A DNA stretch of 64,000 bases from an uncultured Pirellulaceae bacterium (lineage in GTDB: Bacteria; Planctomycetota; Planctomycetia; Pirellulales; Pirellulaceae): contig CALFUT010000006.1 in assembly GCA_937929805.1 (NCBI GenBank), positions 1 through 64,000 of the forward strand, in the 5' to 3' direction. The notes under the pieces are model-generated. The model saw nothing but the letters and a program-made list of their open reading frames with translations. It was not told the DNA's origin and ran no database searches. Positions 38,730-49,500 of this stretch are shown here, one piece after another (position 1 is the first letter of the stretch; each line of letters begins with the position of its first letter). Made by a program: the position numbers and the translations under genes.

Positions 38730-39691
38730 TAAAACTCGCCAATCGTGCCGCCGTCTAGCCGCGAGCCAAGGTTGAAATACGTTTCTTCGCTCAGGTTCTC
38801 ATTGATAAAGTGAACGCTGCCGTCGCAAAAACCGAACTGAGCACCGCCGGGATGAAAACTCCAGACAAGATCGTCTTCTGGAGCGGTCCACCACTCCGAT
38901 GGCCCAGACCCAGTCCAACCGTTGAGCGAAAACCCGATCTTGCCCGGTTTGCAAAAAATCGATTCGTCTGATTTGTCGGGCATCGCACCCACCCAAACCG
39001 GCCAGTCATTTCCTTGCCTGCCGGGGTAGGAAGACTCGGCAATCAGAACGGTGTTGCTACTTCCATCGGGAATATCAGAGAACTCGCACTCGACCACCCC
39101 AAATCCATCGTCGTCCCGGATCGCATCAAACAGTCTCATCAGAACCCCGTCGTTCGCGGGGCCCGCGTTACCCTTGTAGTCAGTCACCGCGTAACCCGGT
39201 TGCCAAGGTCTTGGGTCGGACACAACTGCCCCTGCGGGTCGATCATTGGATTCAGGCACACGATCCAACAAGCTAGAACTTGGACAGCGAAATGTTGGGA
39301 TGATCGTTTCACCACCAGCGACGATCGATCCGCCTCTGAAAGCATCTTTGAAAACGCCAGGCTGATTGCTGATGCCGGGGTTCAGGCTGTCAGCAAGGTT
39401 GGCTTGTTCGATAAACGGAAGAATCTGAGCACCCCATCCCCAGCCATCGTTCCCCAAGTCATCATCTTCTGGACCTGTTAGTGCTCCCGCGGGAAAGTGC
39501 GAGTGAGCACTTTCGTAATTCAGAATCCCCAAACTAAGCTGCCGAAGGTTGTTGGCACACTGGGTCCGTTGGGCTGCTTCACGGACCTGCTGAACGGCGG
39601 GCAGCAACATTCCGATCAAAATGCCGATGATGGCGATCACCACCAGCAACTCGACTAAGGTAAAACCACGCCTGCGATTTACGACAATCAT
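38729..39691 (-). CDS. DUF1559 pseudopilin-like protein
   Basis: RRGFTLVELLVVIAIIGILIGMLLPAVQQVREAAQRTQCANNLRQL; C-terminal FHPGGAQFGFCDGSVHFIN. Confidence 0.96.
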   Translation of the reverse strand: MIVVNRRRGFTLVELLVVIAIIGILIGMLLPAVQQVREAAQRTQCANNLRQLSLGILNYESAHSHFPAGALTGPEDDDLGNDGWGWGAQILPFIEQANLADSLNPGISNQPGVFKDAFRGGSIVAGGETIIPTFRCPSSSLLDRVPESNDRPAGAVVSDPRPWQPGYAVTDYKGNAGPANDGVLMRLFDAIRDDDGFGVVECEFSDIPDGSSNTVLIAESSYPGRQGNDWPVWVGAMPDKSDESIFCKPGKIGFSLNGWTGSGPSEWWTAPEDDLVWSFHPGGAQFGFCDGSVHFINENLSEETYFNLGSRLDGGTIGEF

Positions 39692-40042
39692 TTGTATTCC
39701 TGCAAAACGAGAAGCAGCGTCTGTTCATTGACAAGCCATCATGGCGACGGGCAGGATGTTGCCAAAGAAAAGAGTCGGACTCAATGCCTGAAAATCAATG
39801 TGAAAGAAACTTCACGATTCACTTGGCGACTTACTAGATGCCTGTCATTCCAATAGCGAAAAGCGATGCGCGCTACTTGGTCATCCGACTAACAGAAACT
39901 GAGAGACACGGGCAGATTCACCTTCCTAAGGTGCGACTTCTCTCTTTTGGCTTTGTCAATTTCCGGCTCGACCAAAACATCCATGTTAAGAAATATTAAA
40001 GCGATGACTTGGTGTCTCAGGGATCGGCGCAGCTGATTCCAG

Positions 40043-41686
40043 CTAACGGTCGTTTGGCACAGAGGTCAGTTGCGTGTGTTCCCCAACAATCGACACATGC
40101 CGACGCCAATTTTGGTCATCGGTCTCGGTGAAATCGGTCCGCAGATGTACGCCCCGCGACTCAGTCCTTTTCAAAGCCGAGTGCACGATCACGCCCGCCA
40201 CAATCAGCATGTTTTGCAATTCCCATCCGGCCGCATTATCAAATTGGCTTGCCAACACGTAGCGCTGCCACGAATCAATGGTGTCGAGAGCAGCTTGCAG
40301 CGATTTTTCATCACGGCGGACACCGGCACTTCGCCACATCAGGCTTTTCAATGAGTTTCGAATATCAGACAAGTCAAGCGAGGGATTTGCCGGCCCAAGT
40401 GGGTCGTGAGAAACAGGAGCGATCCGAAAATCATCGTCCATCGCCATCGCAACTTGTGACGCCCCGACACCGGCGCTTCTTCCATAGACGAGTCCCTCAA
40501 GCAAACTATTCGAAGCCAGTCGGTTGGCTCCGTGCAGTCCGCTGCTGGTGACTTCGCCCGCCGCCCACAGGTTTTTCAGACTGGTGCGTCCTTCTTGGTC
40601 AACCGTGATGCCGCCAATCATGTAATGAGCCCCGGGGCGCACCGGAATCGAATCGGTGGTGATCTCTAAGCCGAATTCGGCGACCGCTTCGGTAATGCCC
40701 GGAAATCGTTTTCGTACGTGGTCCGGATCCAGATGCTTGAGCGAAAGAAAGACACTCGATGCGTGCGTCTTTTCCATTTGGCTAACGATCGCCTGAGAAA
40801 CCACATCGCGCGGCGCGAGTTCCATCCGTTCGTCGTAGTCCTCCATGAAACGCTTGCCGTTTGAGTCGATCAACCACGCCCCTTCGCCTCGCACCGCTTC
40901 GGTGATCAGGCTACGGCTACTACCAGCAATGTACAGCACCGTTGGGTGAAACTGCATGAACTCCATGTCACGAACTTCCGCACCAGCGCGGAACGCCATC
41001 GCGTGTCCGTCTGCGGTTGCGACCGCCGGGTTCGTCGTTTCACGGAATAGCTGGCCCGCGCCTCCGGTGCAAAGAATTGTTTGTTTGCTCCAGATCAATG
41101 ATTTCCCTTCGCCCTGAGCGATCATGGCTCCTCGGCAGGAATCGTCGTGAGTCAGCAAGTCGAGAGTGAACGCGTTCTCGATGACCTCAATGTTTTCGGC
41201 CTCATGGATACGATGAATAACCGCCCGCATGATCTCGGCACCCGTCGCGTCGCCTCGGGCATGAATGATTCGATTGTGCGAGTGCCCGCCTTCTCGGCCG
41301 AGTGTTAGTTCCTGCTGCTCTTGATCGAACTCCGTACCCATCTCGATCAGTTCGCGGATTCGCTCAGGAGCCTGCTCGATCACCCGTTCGACGATGTCTT
41401 GATGGCACAAATTGCCACCGGCCTGCATCGTGTCACGAACGTGCCATTCCACTTTGTCGTCGGGGTCGATGACTCCCGCGATACCGCCCTGAGCATACGT
41501 GCTGTTGGACTGCCGAAGCTTGTCCTTGGTCACGACCACGACTCGCTGCGACGGATCGACCGACAGCGCGGCTCGCAAACCCGCCAATCCTCCACCGATA
41601 ATCAGCACGTCGGCGAACCGGTGTGGCACATTCTTCGGCGCGAAATTGACCAGATAGCGAGGGACGTTAAGCGGGAGTGATGGCAT
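40043..41686 (-). CDS. nadB: L-aspartate oxidase
   Basis: FAD motif DVLIIGGGLAGLRAALS; NSTYAQGGIAG; GEVTSSGLHGANRLASNSLLEGLVYG. Confidence 0.95.
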   Translation of the reverse strand: MPSLPLNVPRYLVNFAPKNVPHRFADVLIIGGGLAGLRAALSVDPSQRVVVVTKDKLRQSNSTYAQGGIAGVIDPDDKVEWHVRDTMQAGGNLCHQDIVERVIEQAPERIRELIEMGTEFDQEQQELTLGREGGHSHNRIIHARGDATGAEIMRAVIHRIHEAENIEVIENAFTLDLLTHDDSCRGAMIAQGEGKSLIWSKQTILCTGGAGQLFRETTNPAVATADGHAMAFRAGAEVRDMEFMQFHPTVLYIAGSSRSLITEAVRGEGAWLIDSNGKRFMEDYDERMELAPRDVVSQAIVSQMEKTHASSVFLSLKHLDPDHVRKRFPGITEAVAEFGLEITTDSIPVRPGAHYMIGGITVDQEGRTSLKNLWAAGEVTSSGLHGANRLASNSLLEGLVYGRSAGVGASQVAMAMDDDFRIAPVSHDPLGPANPSLDLSDIRNSLKSLMWRSAGVRRDEKSLQAALDTIDSWQRYVLASQFDNAAGWELQNMLIVAGVIVHSALKRTESRGVHLRTDFTETDDQNWRRHVSIVGEHTQLTSVPNDR

Positions 41687-41956
41687 GAGCGAAGAGGGTT
41701 AGGAAGAGAAACGAGCGATCTCCCATGATAACACGAATCGACTGCTCCGGCGGTGCCACAAGACGATCAATCAGGGATCCGTGAGCTAGGAAATGCTGGA
41801 CACTTGAAGCCACGGTTGCGTATTTCCAACGAGCGAGTTGTCATCTACGATTGGGCGCGGTTGGTCGATTCGCTTTGTTTGTTTCGATGTCGGCTGACTG
41901 CGAATCCATTTTTGTTCGTCCTACCGATGCCGGGGTGATTTATTTTTGCTGCGTAC

Positions 41957-42322
41957 TTGGCTCCCTTCGCGGATTTCCCGAACCTTTCTCATCACATCGA
42001 AGCGGTCTTGCATCGCTTGCCGGCGGAAGTTCAGCAAGATTTCATCGGCGACCCAACGTTTCGAATTTCTTTGGACGATTGCGAACCCGGTCGAGGCCGC
42101 ACCGTGATGATGGCTCCGCTGGGCCCCGGCGGCTACAGTCGGTGCGTCGTATTGAAGCCGCGTCTTGAGAAATGTTCAACCGAATTCGCTCGCTACATCG
42201 TGGCCCATGAGTTCGCTCATGCGTGGCTGCACAACGGCGGTTGGGGAGAGATCACCGATTGCGAGGAAGCGGCGGACGCCGTCGCCGCCAGCTGGGGTTT
42301 TGCCAAAGTGCCATACGAATAG
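41957..42322 (+). CDS. Small putative zinc peptidase-like protein (HEFAH)
   Basis: YIVAHEFAHAWLHNGGWGEITDCEEAADAVAASWGF; TTG start; no longer ORF. Confidence 0.6.
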   Translation: MAPFADFPNLSHHIEAVLHRLPAEVQQDFIGDPTFRISLDDCEPGRGRTVMMAPLGPGGYSRCVVLKPRLEKCSTEFARYIVAHEFAHAWLHNGGWGEITDCEEAADAVAASWGFAKVPYE

Positions 42323-42409
42323 GGTTTGGCTGTAACGGCGATGAACGGCGAACGATTGGGTGTGCGCCGTGGTGCTTCCATTTTGTCTGGGTGACCAGCT
42401 TTTAGGTGA

Positions 42410-44791
42410 TCAGTTCGATTGCCCTAATTGGCCGATCAGCAGAAATGCGTCTCCAAGCACATTAACTAGCGCGTCTGCGTTCAAGTCACCTTGGGAGTGG
42501 CTGGTAGCGCTTGAGCCGAGGTTTGCAATCAAGGCAAACGCATCATTCAGAACGTCGACCGTGCCATCCAGATTGACATCGCCCAGCAGCGCGCCGGTCA
42601 CGCCATTGGAGGTCACCACGCAGGTCGTGACGTGAAGGTTGTGGTCTGCAAGCGTCACATCCCCGTCCCCGTCCAGATCCAACTGAGCAAAATCGCCCGT
42701 TGCTGGCTGGTCAAGATTCCCGATGTAGAAATCAATGTCATCAACATCCACATCTCCATCCGCGTCGAAATCGCATGGGTCTAGTGGAGGGGCTGCAAAC
42801 AGGTCATCCAGTTCGCTGTCTGACAAATTCGAATCTAGGTGAAGGACAAATGCGTCAATCTCTGCAGTGCCCTCACGCATTCCCAGACGGAACTCGACCG
42901 GCACATCCACGTTGGAGGAATTGATCGTGAAGGTTGTCGTTTCCCGTCTCCATTCAAAAACGCCGGTGTTGGTGAGTGATTCGTTGTTGTTGGGATTAAC
43001 GCCAAAATCATCTGGCGAGTACAAGCTATCGGAGCTGCCGCTGAATCCGCGGGCTCGGATGTAAAGCGTGTAGGTGCCCTCAGTCTCGAACTGCAGCGAG
43101 TAAGTGGCGATGGTGTCGTGAGCTTCATTAGAAAGATCAACTCGGTCGCCGCTTGGGGCTTTCAGCGCTTCTTCCGCCAGAGCATCGGTAGCGGTCACCA
43201 CCGAGAACATGTTTCCATCATTGTCGGGGTCGAGCACGGACGTGAAATTTTCGGCTTGGATCGCACACCCGTCCGGACCGCAACCTCCATTACCAACAGG
43301 CGGGTCAACAGGTGGGTCAACCGGCGGATCAACGGGTGGATCCGTTCCGTTGAGCCAGAAGGGTCCGACATCTTCGGGTAGCAAAGGCATGCGAACGGGG
43401 GTCGCGGACGAAAATTCGTCAGCACCCACGTCCAGCAGGCCGGTTCGAGGTTGTCCATCAATGTCATCAAGAATGCTAAAGTCACCAACTGCCGCGTCAA
43501 TCGCCGGGCTGCCACTGGAGAGTCGGAGGATTCCATCCGCGTCAAGCATCAACTGAGGATCAAGCTGTTCGATGCCGGGATCATTTGCTGAGATCGACCC
43601 TAGCGAGCCCGTGTTGACGATGTTGCCTTGCCAGATCCAGCCGGTTCCTTGATTGCCTTCGAAGGCCGGGTCTTGGAACGTATCGATGAGGTTATTGGCA
43701 ATAGTAACGTTTTCGGCAAGCAAGGTTCGACTGCTGCTTCCTAGTCCATCATCGAATGTAATCGCTGCTGCATTCACATCAATAATTGTGTTGTAAGCAA
43801 GCAATGCGTCTGTGACGTTGACGTACCCGTTAAGCGGCGTGTTCTCGCGACCGGCACTGATCGAGATGGCGCCGCCGGCCCGACCGTCCAAGTCGTGGAA
43901 GTAATTGTTGATGATCGTCTGGCGTTCGCCAATAACTCGTACACCGCCCGAGCGATCTTTGCCCTCGCCAAGGAAAAAATTTCCTTCGACCAGATTGTCA
44001 TCACCATGCCTTAGCGTCAACGTTCCGGCACACTCGCGGAATGTGTTGTATCGGAAAACATTGTGGCCAGACTTGTTGGAGATAATTTCAATCTCTCCAT
44101 CCGTTCGCTCGAACAGGTTATTTTCAACCGTTGTGAATGAACTGCTCAAGGATCGATCACTGGTGCCGACGCGAATGGTTTCAAAACCGTTCCCGTTTCC
44201 TTCCGGGCGGTCCGCAAAATAGTTGCTGTCGATCAGATGATTGTCGGTTCCGGAATCATTCCGCCACACGACGACCGTGACGCCCGAGTGATTCTGGCCA
44301 GAGAAAAAGCAATGGTCGACTCGATTGAAGTCTCCATACATCGAAACCCAGAAGTAGCGTGTGTTGATATCAGATGGGTTGTAATTCACAATCGCCGAAT
44401 TGGTGAATCGGCAATTGGTTGCATTTCCGTTAGGGCCACGAAACTCAACCACGTTGCCCGAGCCGATTGATCCCCCTTCGAAGTTCAGCCCGTCGACGAC
44501 CAGCCAGTTTCCAGAAATGCTGAGTTTAGAACTTCCATTTAGGATGACGGAGCCGGGGGATTCGGCCCGCAGCGTGATCGGATTCGCCGAAGTACCGAAG
44601 CCCGCGAAATCGATGTCTTGGTTCGTCCAAGTTCCATCGGTCATGATCAACGTGTCGCCCGGCTGCGCATTGTTCATCGCGCTATCGATATCGTTTGCGT
44701 TGCTGACGAAAAAGTCAGTCGCCAAGGCGTTGTCGCCAGCAAGCAAAAGCAGTGCGACAAACATTGTCAAAAGTGATTGAAATCGCTTCAT
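42410..44791 (-). CDS. Secreted PL6-like (chondroitinase-B/alginate lyase family) protein with C-terminal dockerin-like repeats
   Basis: Signal peptide; FFVSNANDIDSAMNNAQPGDTLIMTDGTW, beta-helix repeats; PPVDPPVDPPVDPPV linker; DxDxDG repeats at the C-terminus. Confidence 0.88.
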   Translation of the reverse strand: MKRFQSLLTMFVALLLLAGDNALATDFFVSNANDIDSAMNNAQPGDTLIMTDGTWTNQDIDFAGFGTSANPITLRAESPGSVILNGSSKLSISGNWLVVDGLNFEGGSIGSGNVVEFRGPNGNATNCRFTNSAIVNYNPSDINTRYFWVSMYGDFNRVDHCFFSGQNHSGVTVVVWRNDSGTDNHLIDSNYFADRPEGNGNGFETIRVGTSDRSLSSSFTTVENNLFERTDGEIEIISNKSGHNVFRYNTFRECAGTLTLRHGDDNLVEGNFFLGEGKDRSGGVRVIGERQTIINNYFHDLDGRAGGAISISAGRENTPLNGYVNVTDALLAYNTIIDVNAAAITFDDGLGSSSRTLLAENVTIANNLIDTFQDPAFEGNQGTGWIWQGNIVNTGSLGSISANDPGIEQLDPQLMLDADGILRLSSGSPAIDAAVGDFSILDDIDGQPRTGLLDVGADEFSSATPVRMPLLPEDVGPFWLNGTDPPVDPPVDPPVDPPVGNGGCGPDGCAIQAENFTSVLDPDNDGNMFSVVTATDALAEEALKAPSGDRVDLSNEAHDTIATYSLQFETEGTYTLYIRARGFSGSSDSLYSPDDFGVNPNNNESLTNTGVFEWRRETTTFTINSSNVDVPVEFRLGMREGTAEIDAFVLHLDSNLSDSELDDLFAAPPLDPCDFDADGDVDVDDIDFYIGNLDQPATGDFAQLDLDGDGDVTLADHNLHVTTCVVTSNGVTGALLGDVNLDGTVDVLNDAFALIANLGSSATSHSQGDLNADALVNVLGDAFLLIGQLGQSN

Positions 44792-45336
44792 GGGTTCGCG
44801 TCTTGGGTGAGGCAAGAAGGGGGGAGAAAGGCAGGCCATTTTTGGGGCTGGGCAAACGGAGCTAATTTAGTAATCGATCCGGCCAAAGCCTTTACTTGAG
44901 TATACCATTATTGAGGGAAAAATCCCATGAAATATGTTGATCGCAAGGGTAGTCAGGAGGACCTTGACCGGAAAAATGACCGTTTTTTGGAATCGCGGTG
45001 ACTTTGGATTTCGGTTAGCATCAACCAAACCACTGCGATTGCAACGCAAATTTTAGGCATCAAATACCCGCTGCGAAACGCAAATGGTAACGGGCGTTCG
45101 GCTCGCCCTTCTTCCGCTTCGTGATCATTTGTTTGAGCGATGGATTTGTAGTGCCGCCTTTGCGGCACTTCTGAAACCAAATGGCTTGGCCGAAGCATAT
45201 CGAGTCCCTCGGTCGCACTCGCTAATTGATTGCACGTTTACGTGAACACGGGAACGAACCCCGTGAAGTTGCCACCACGTTCGAGTAAAACGTACGAGCA
45301 CGTTAATCAACAATCTTACTTGATCGAGCCAAACAG

Positions 45337-46344
45337 ATGAAAGCGATTGGATACAAACAACCCGGGCCGATCGACGCAGCCGACGCGTTGCTCGAATTTG
45401 AAGCTGACACGCCGGAGTTGCGGCCCCGCGACCTGCTGGTCGAAGTACAAGGAATCTCGGTTAATCCGGTTGATACAAAAGTTCGCGGGGGTAGGCCGCC
45501 CATCGGTGACATCGGAATCATGGGCTACGACGCGGCTGGCGTGGTGACCCAAGTCGGCAGCGAGGTCAGCCTGTTCGCAGTGGGAGACGAAGTCTTTTAC
45601 GCGGGCGATATTACGCGACCGGGAACCAACGCGCAGCTGCACGCTGTCGACGAACGAATTGTTGGAAAGAAACCAACATCGATGGACTTCGCTGAAGCAG
45701 CCGGGATGCCGCTGACTTCCATCACCGCGTGGGAGTTGCTGTTTGACTCGCTTGGCATCACCGAAGGAACAGGGCAGGGCGAGAGCATTTTGATTCTTGG
45801 CGGTGCCGGAGGCGTCGGGTCGATTCTGATCCAGCTGGCCAAAAAACTGACGGGGCTGAAAGTTGTGGCGACCGCGTCGCGTCCAGAGACCACCGAATGG
45901 GTTAAAAAAATGGGTGCCGATCACGTGATCAATCACCATGAATCATTGATCGACCAACTAAACGCGATCGACATTCAGCCGCTGTACGTTGCGGCGTTGA
46001 CCGGAACGGACGGACATTTTTCGGCGATCGTTGAGCTAATCAAACCGCGCGGGCACGTGGCGTTCATCGACGACCCGAAAACGCTCGACATCAAAGTGGG
46101 CAAGCCCAAGGCGTTGCATTTCAGCTGGGAATTCATGTTTACTCGGTCCATGTTCCAGATGGATGACATCGAAGTGCAACATCAATTACTCAACCGAGTT
46201 TCAGAAATGCTCGACTCGGGCGAGTTGATTTCTACGGTCAACAATAACCTCGGCCCGATCAGTGTCGAGACTTTGAAGGCCGCCCACGCCGAACAGGAAA
46301 GCGGCCGTGTGATTGGGAAGAATGTTTTGTCAGGATTTCAGTAA
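45337..46344 (+). CDS. Zinc-type alcohol dehydrogenase-like / quinone oxidoreductase
   Basis: [13 protein letters not shown]...[32 protein letters not shown]. Confidence 0.93.
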   Translation: MKAIGYKQPGPIDAADALLEFEADTPELRPRDLLVEVQGISVNPVDTKVRGGRPPIGDIGIMGYDAAGVVTQVGSEVSLFAVGDEVFYAGDITRPGTNAQLHAVDERIVGKKPTSMDFAEAAGMPLTSITAWELLFDSLGITEGTGQGESILILGGAGGVGSILIQLAKKLTGLKVVATASRPETTEWVKKMGADHVINHHESLIDQLNAIDIQPLYVAALTGTDGHFSAIVELIKPRGHVAFIDDPKTLDIKVGKPKALHFSWEFMFTRSMFQMDDIEVQHQLLNRVSEMLDSGELISTVNNNLGPISVETLKAAHAEQESGRVIGKNVLSGFQ

Positions 46345-46442
46345 GGAACTGTCTTGGAACTTTGCAAGTAGAAACGCGAACGAGGGACCAAGTATGTTGA
46401 AATTGGTGTCCTCCACGGATGCGTTTCGAAGTTGTATCAACA

Positions 46443-46510
46443 TACAAGCTCGACGCGCAAGCGAGTGGATCGAAATCGAGAGATCTGCTCGCTTGCGCGT
46501 CGGGCTTGTA
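46443..46510. repeat. Dispersed REP-like palindrome, copy 2
   Basis: tacaagctcgacgcgcaagcgagtgga / tctgctcgcttgcgcgtcgggcttgta, same element as 11161-11232, arms matching 24 of 27. Confidence 0.93.
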
Positions 46511-46593
46511 TTTCTTCAATAGCGACGCATTGGGTTGCAAGTTAGTTTTACCATCCGAACCGTGTCGTGTCACGAAACCGTCGGAAAGGGTTT

Positions 46594-49500
46594 CTATCGC
46601 CGCGGGCTAGTCGGAGGCCCCAGCTCAAGGCTTTTACTTTTCAAAATCGAAAGTTCTTTGCTCAATAGGAAACGATCGAACTCGAAACCGTCTTCTCGCA
46701 TAGAAAACATAACGGTGTGCAGACCGGGTTCTTTGATGTCCAGCCAGATCTTTCCGAATTCTCCAACGTGGACTTTTGCTGTTCGCTGGCGCGAATCCCA
46801 TTGCCACTTGCCGTGGTGGCCAGTGAATTGAAGCCGGGCTCCTGAAGTGGGCCATTCTCCGTCGATGCCCACATGCAGCCCATTGTCTTCTGAGCCGGTG
46901 CAATTCATGCGTACCCAAACGTGGTAGCGGCCCGGTTCCGTGAACTCGATGGGATAATATAGGACGCTGCATTGGCCAGGTGTGTTGCAGAAGCTGACGC
47001 CTTTGACCAATGGGTCGGCATGAGTCACGCGCGTGTCCGGCAGGAGTTCTAGGTAAGCTCCTTTGCTCGCGCCGTCGGCATGGTTGGGATCCGGATCGGG
47101 TTTCACATCGGGTGTGTTGTCGGTCGTGGTCACGTGCCATTTTCGATGGTCCTGTCGATCGACCGCGTCGTAGTCCTCGGCTTCAACGACCACAATTCCA
47201 TTGGTCTGCTTGTGGACGTTCTTCGCTTCGCTTGCGTCATACACATAGTCAAACGGCTTTGGTTTTGATTTCACGGCCGCCGCTTTTTTTGTTGTTTCGG
47301 CAGGTTGATTTTTCAACTGCACATCCGGTCGAACAATCGTCACGCTGCGCCAACGTCCGCGAGCAAACGCAAATGCGTCGCCCTCAGGAATCTCGCCATT
47401 GGAGTCCGAATTGAACTCGACCCGAATCGTGTCACCCGGCTTGATCGAGACATCTTCAAAACGATGCTCGACCGGTCGATAGTCTTCTTTCGTTTTTGGA
47501 TTTTTGACTTCCCCAATCTTCTTTCCCGAAACAAGCAATCGGTAAACAGATTCGCCATCGATTTCGGTCAGCGTGGTCAGCACCAGGTCATAGATTCCTT
47601 CTTTGCCTTGGAACTTAGATTCGGCTGCAGCAAACTTGCCTTTGTGTTTTCTAGCATCGATCGCCATGGCACGTTGTTTTTTGTCTTGGTAGCCGGGCAC
47701 AAAACCGTCCGACACAACGAATTTGAAATCTTTGCTGGCTTGCAAAGTGGTAGGTTGCTCAGTGATGTTGATGGTCACAGTGGATTGAGCTTCTTGGTTG
47801 CCTTCGCCGACTCTCAGTGCCAGCACATATTCGCCGGAGCCGTGAATCGTAACGTTCGTGGTTAGCGAGGCAGCATCTTCAAACTCAACCTTCCCCGGCC
47901 CAGCCTGCTTGCTCCACGTCGTAGTCAGTTCGCCGCCCGATTTCCCAACGTGGCTGGCATCGCCTTCCAGTTTTAACGAGACCTTCTTTTTGGACCCAAG
48001 AAGAGTGCTCGTTTGGTTAATCCCTGCGCTAACGTAGTGAGCGTAGTCGCGATTGGGATTGCCTGGGCGCAGAACGGCCAGCCAGTCTTGATCGGGCTGG
48101 GCGGGTGGATTGCCTAGGTTGACCTTCTGCCCAGCGTTGACGGCTTCATTCGAACCGACTTGTAGATCGCCGCCGTCACGCGGGTTAAACCACATCACTT
48201 CAAAAACCCCGTCGGCCTCCGACAGGTCAAGCGTCATTGGCTCGCCAAGTTTCAGGTAAGCCAAATACAACTCGCCCGGTTTCGTCAAACAGTATCCATT
48301 CTTGGTTCCCAGCAGTGAATTGGCGTTGCTCATTTCCCAAAACGGAATCTTTTGTTTCTCAAAGAACTCTAAAGCCGTGCGGCATTGCTCCCACATTTTC
48401 TGACGCACGCGATAGTCTTGGCAGGTCAGGTCACTGTGAGGGTGTTTGTAACCAAAATACCACTCGACCCCAGCGCCGCCGGCCATGATGTTGCCCCACA
48501 GCGCATTCTTTCTGGCGTTGTCACGCGTCGGATCTTCTTCGTCAGTGATTAGCGCGTGAGTCGCGTCGCCCGGTTCATCACATGCCACGACCCAAGGCTT
48601 ACCGGCCTCTGCCGATTTTTGAAGGTACGTTAGCGTTTGGCCATGAACGTTTCGAAAATCAGCTTTGTTCGTTTGGAGTGAGAACCCAGTCAGCTCTGAC
48701 GCGTCACCCAGCAAGTCGAAATGATCGTCGCCGTTGTGAATGACCATGTGATGATGATACGGATCATGATTCCGAAAGTAATTTGCCCAAGCAACCTTTT
48801 GTTCGGTGCTGACTTTGTGACCAAGTCCAACCTCTTCGCCAAGGTTCCAGTTCAGCGCAAGATGATGACCAAACCGAGCGATCAGTTCGCGATAGTACAA
48901 CTTTCGCTCAGTTCCAAGGTCACCATTGTCCAGTAACTTTACATTCTCTGCTTCCTGCGTTTTGAAATGCAGGTACATGCCTTGCTGAGTGCCATGAGCC
49001 AACACGATTTCCCATTGGTCCATCCGCGAGCAATCGATTCGCTCGCGTTGGTCGTAGGCCGTATACGGGAACACGTTGCGATCGTCGCCTTCGATGTTGA
49101 GCGTAAGGAACGAGAATACGTTCAACCCTTGCGACGCCAAATAGTTGATCGCTCCGATGATGCCTTTACCTTTTTCGTTTTGCCATGTCGGGTCGCCCGG
49201 CTGCCAATCTTGGACATGAGGTTCCCAGTCTTTGACGAGTTCGTCCTTGTGACCGTCTGTTTTGAAGTCGCCATCGAAGTCTTGATAGGCCAAGAAGTTT
49301 TCAGGTGCGTCCACTCCGGCTTTCAGAAAGAATTTTCCCGTTTGAGCAAACTGCAAATGATGCTTGCCAACGTATTTCAGTCGACCATGAGCTCGGAAAT
49401 CGCGTCCTTGTTTGTCCGTCGGGCCGATTTCAAATTTTCCCGTGATCCCATCCTCGCCCACAACCGATTCTCCCGCGTCGGGCTGATCTGATACTGCGAC

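Noticed and set aside
45316-45939. 207-aa minus-strand ORF opposite the oxidoreductase
   Set aside because: Antisense shadow of a conserved dehydrogenase.
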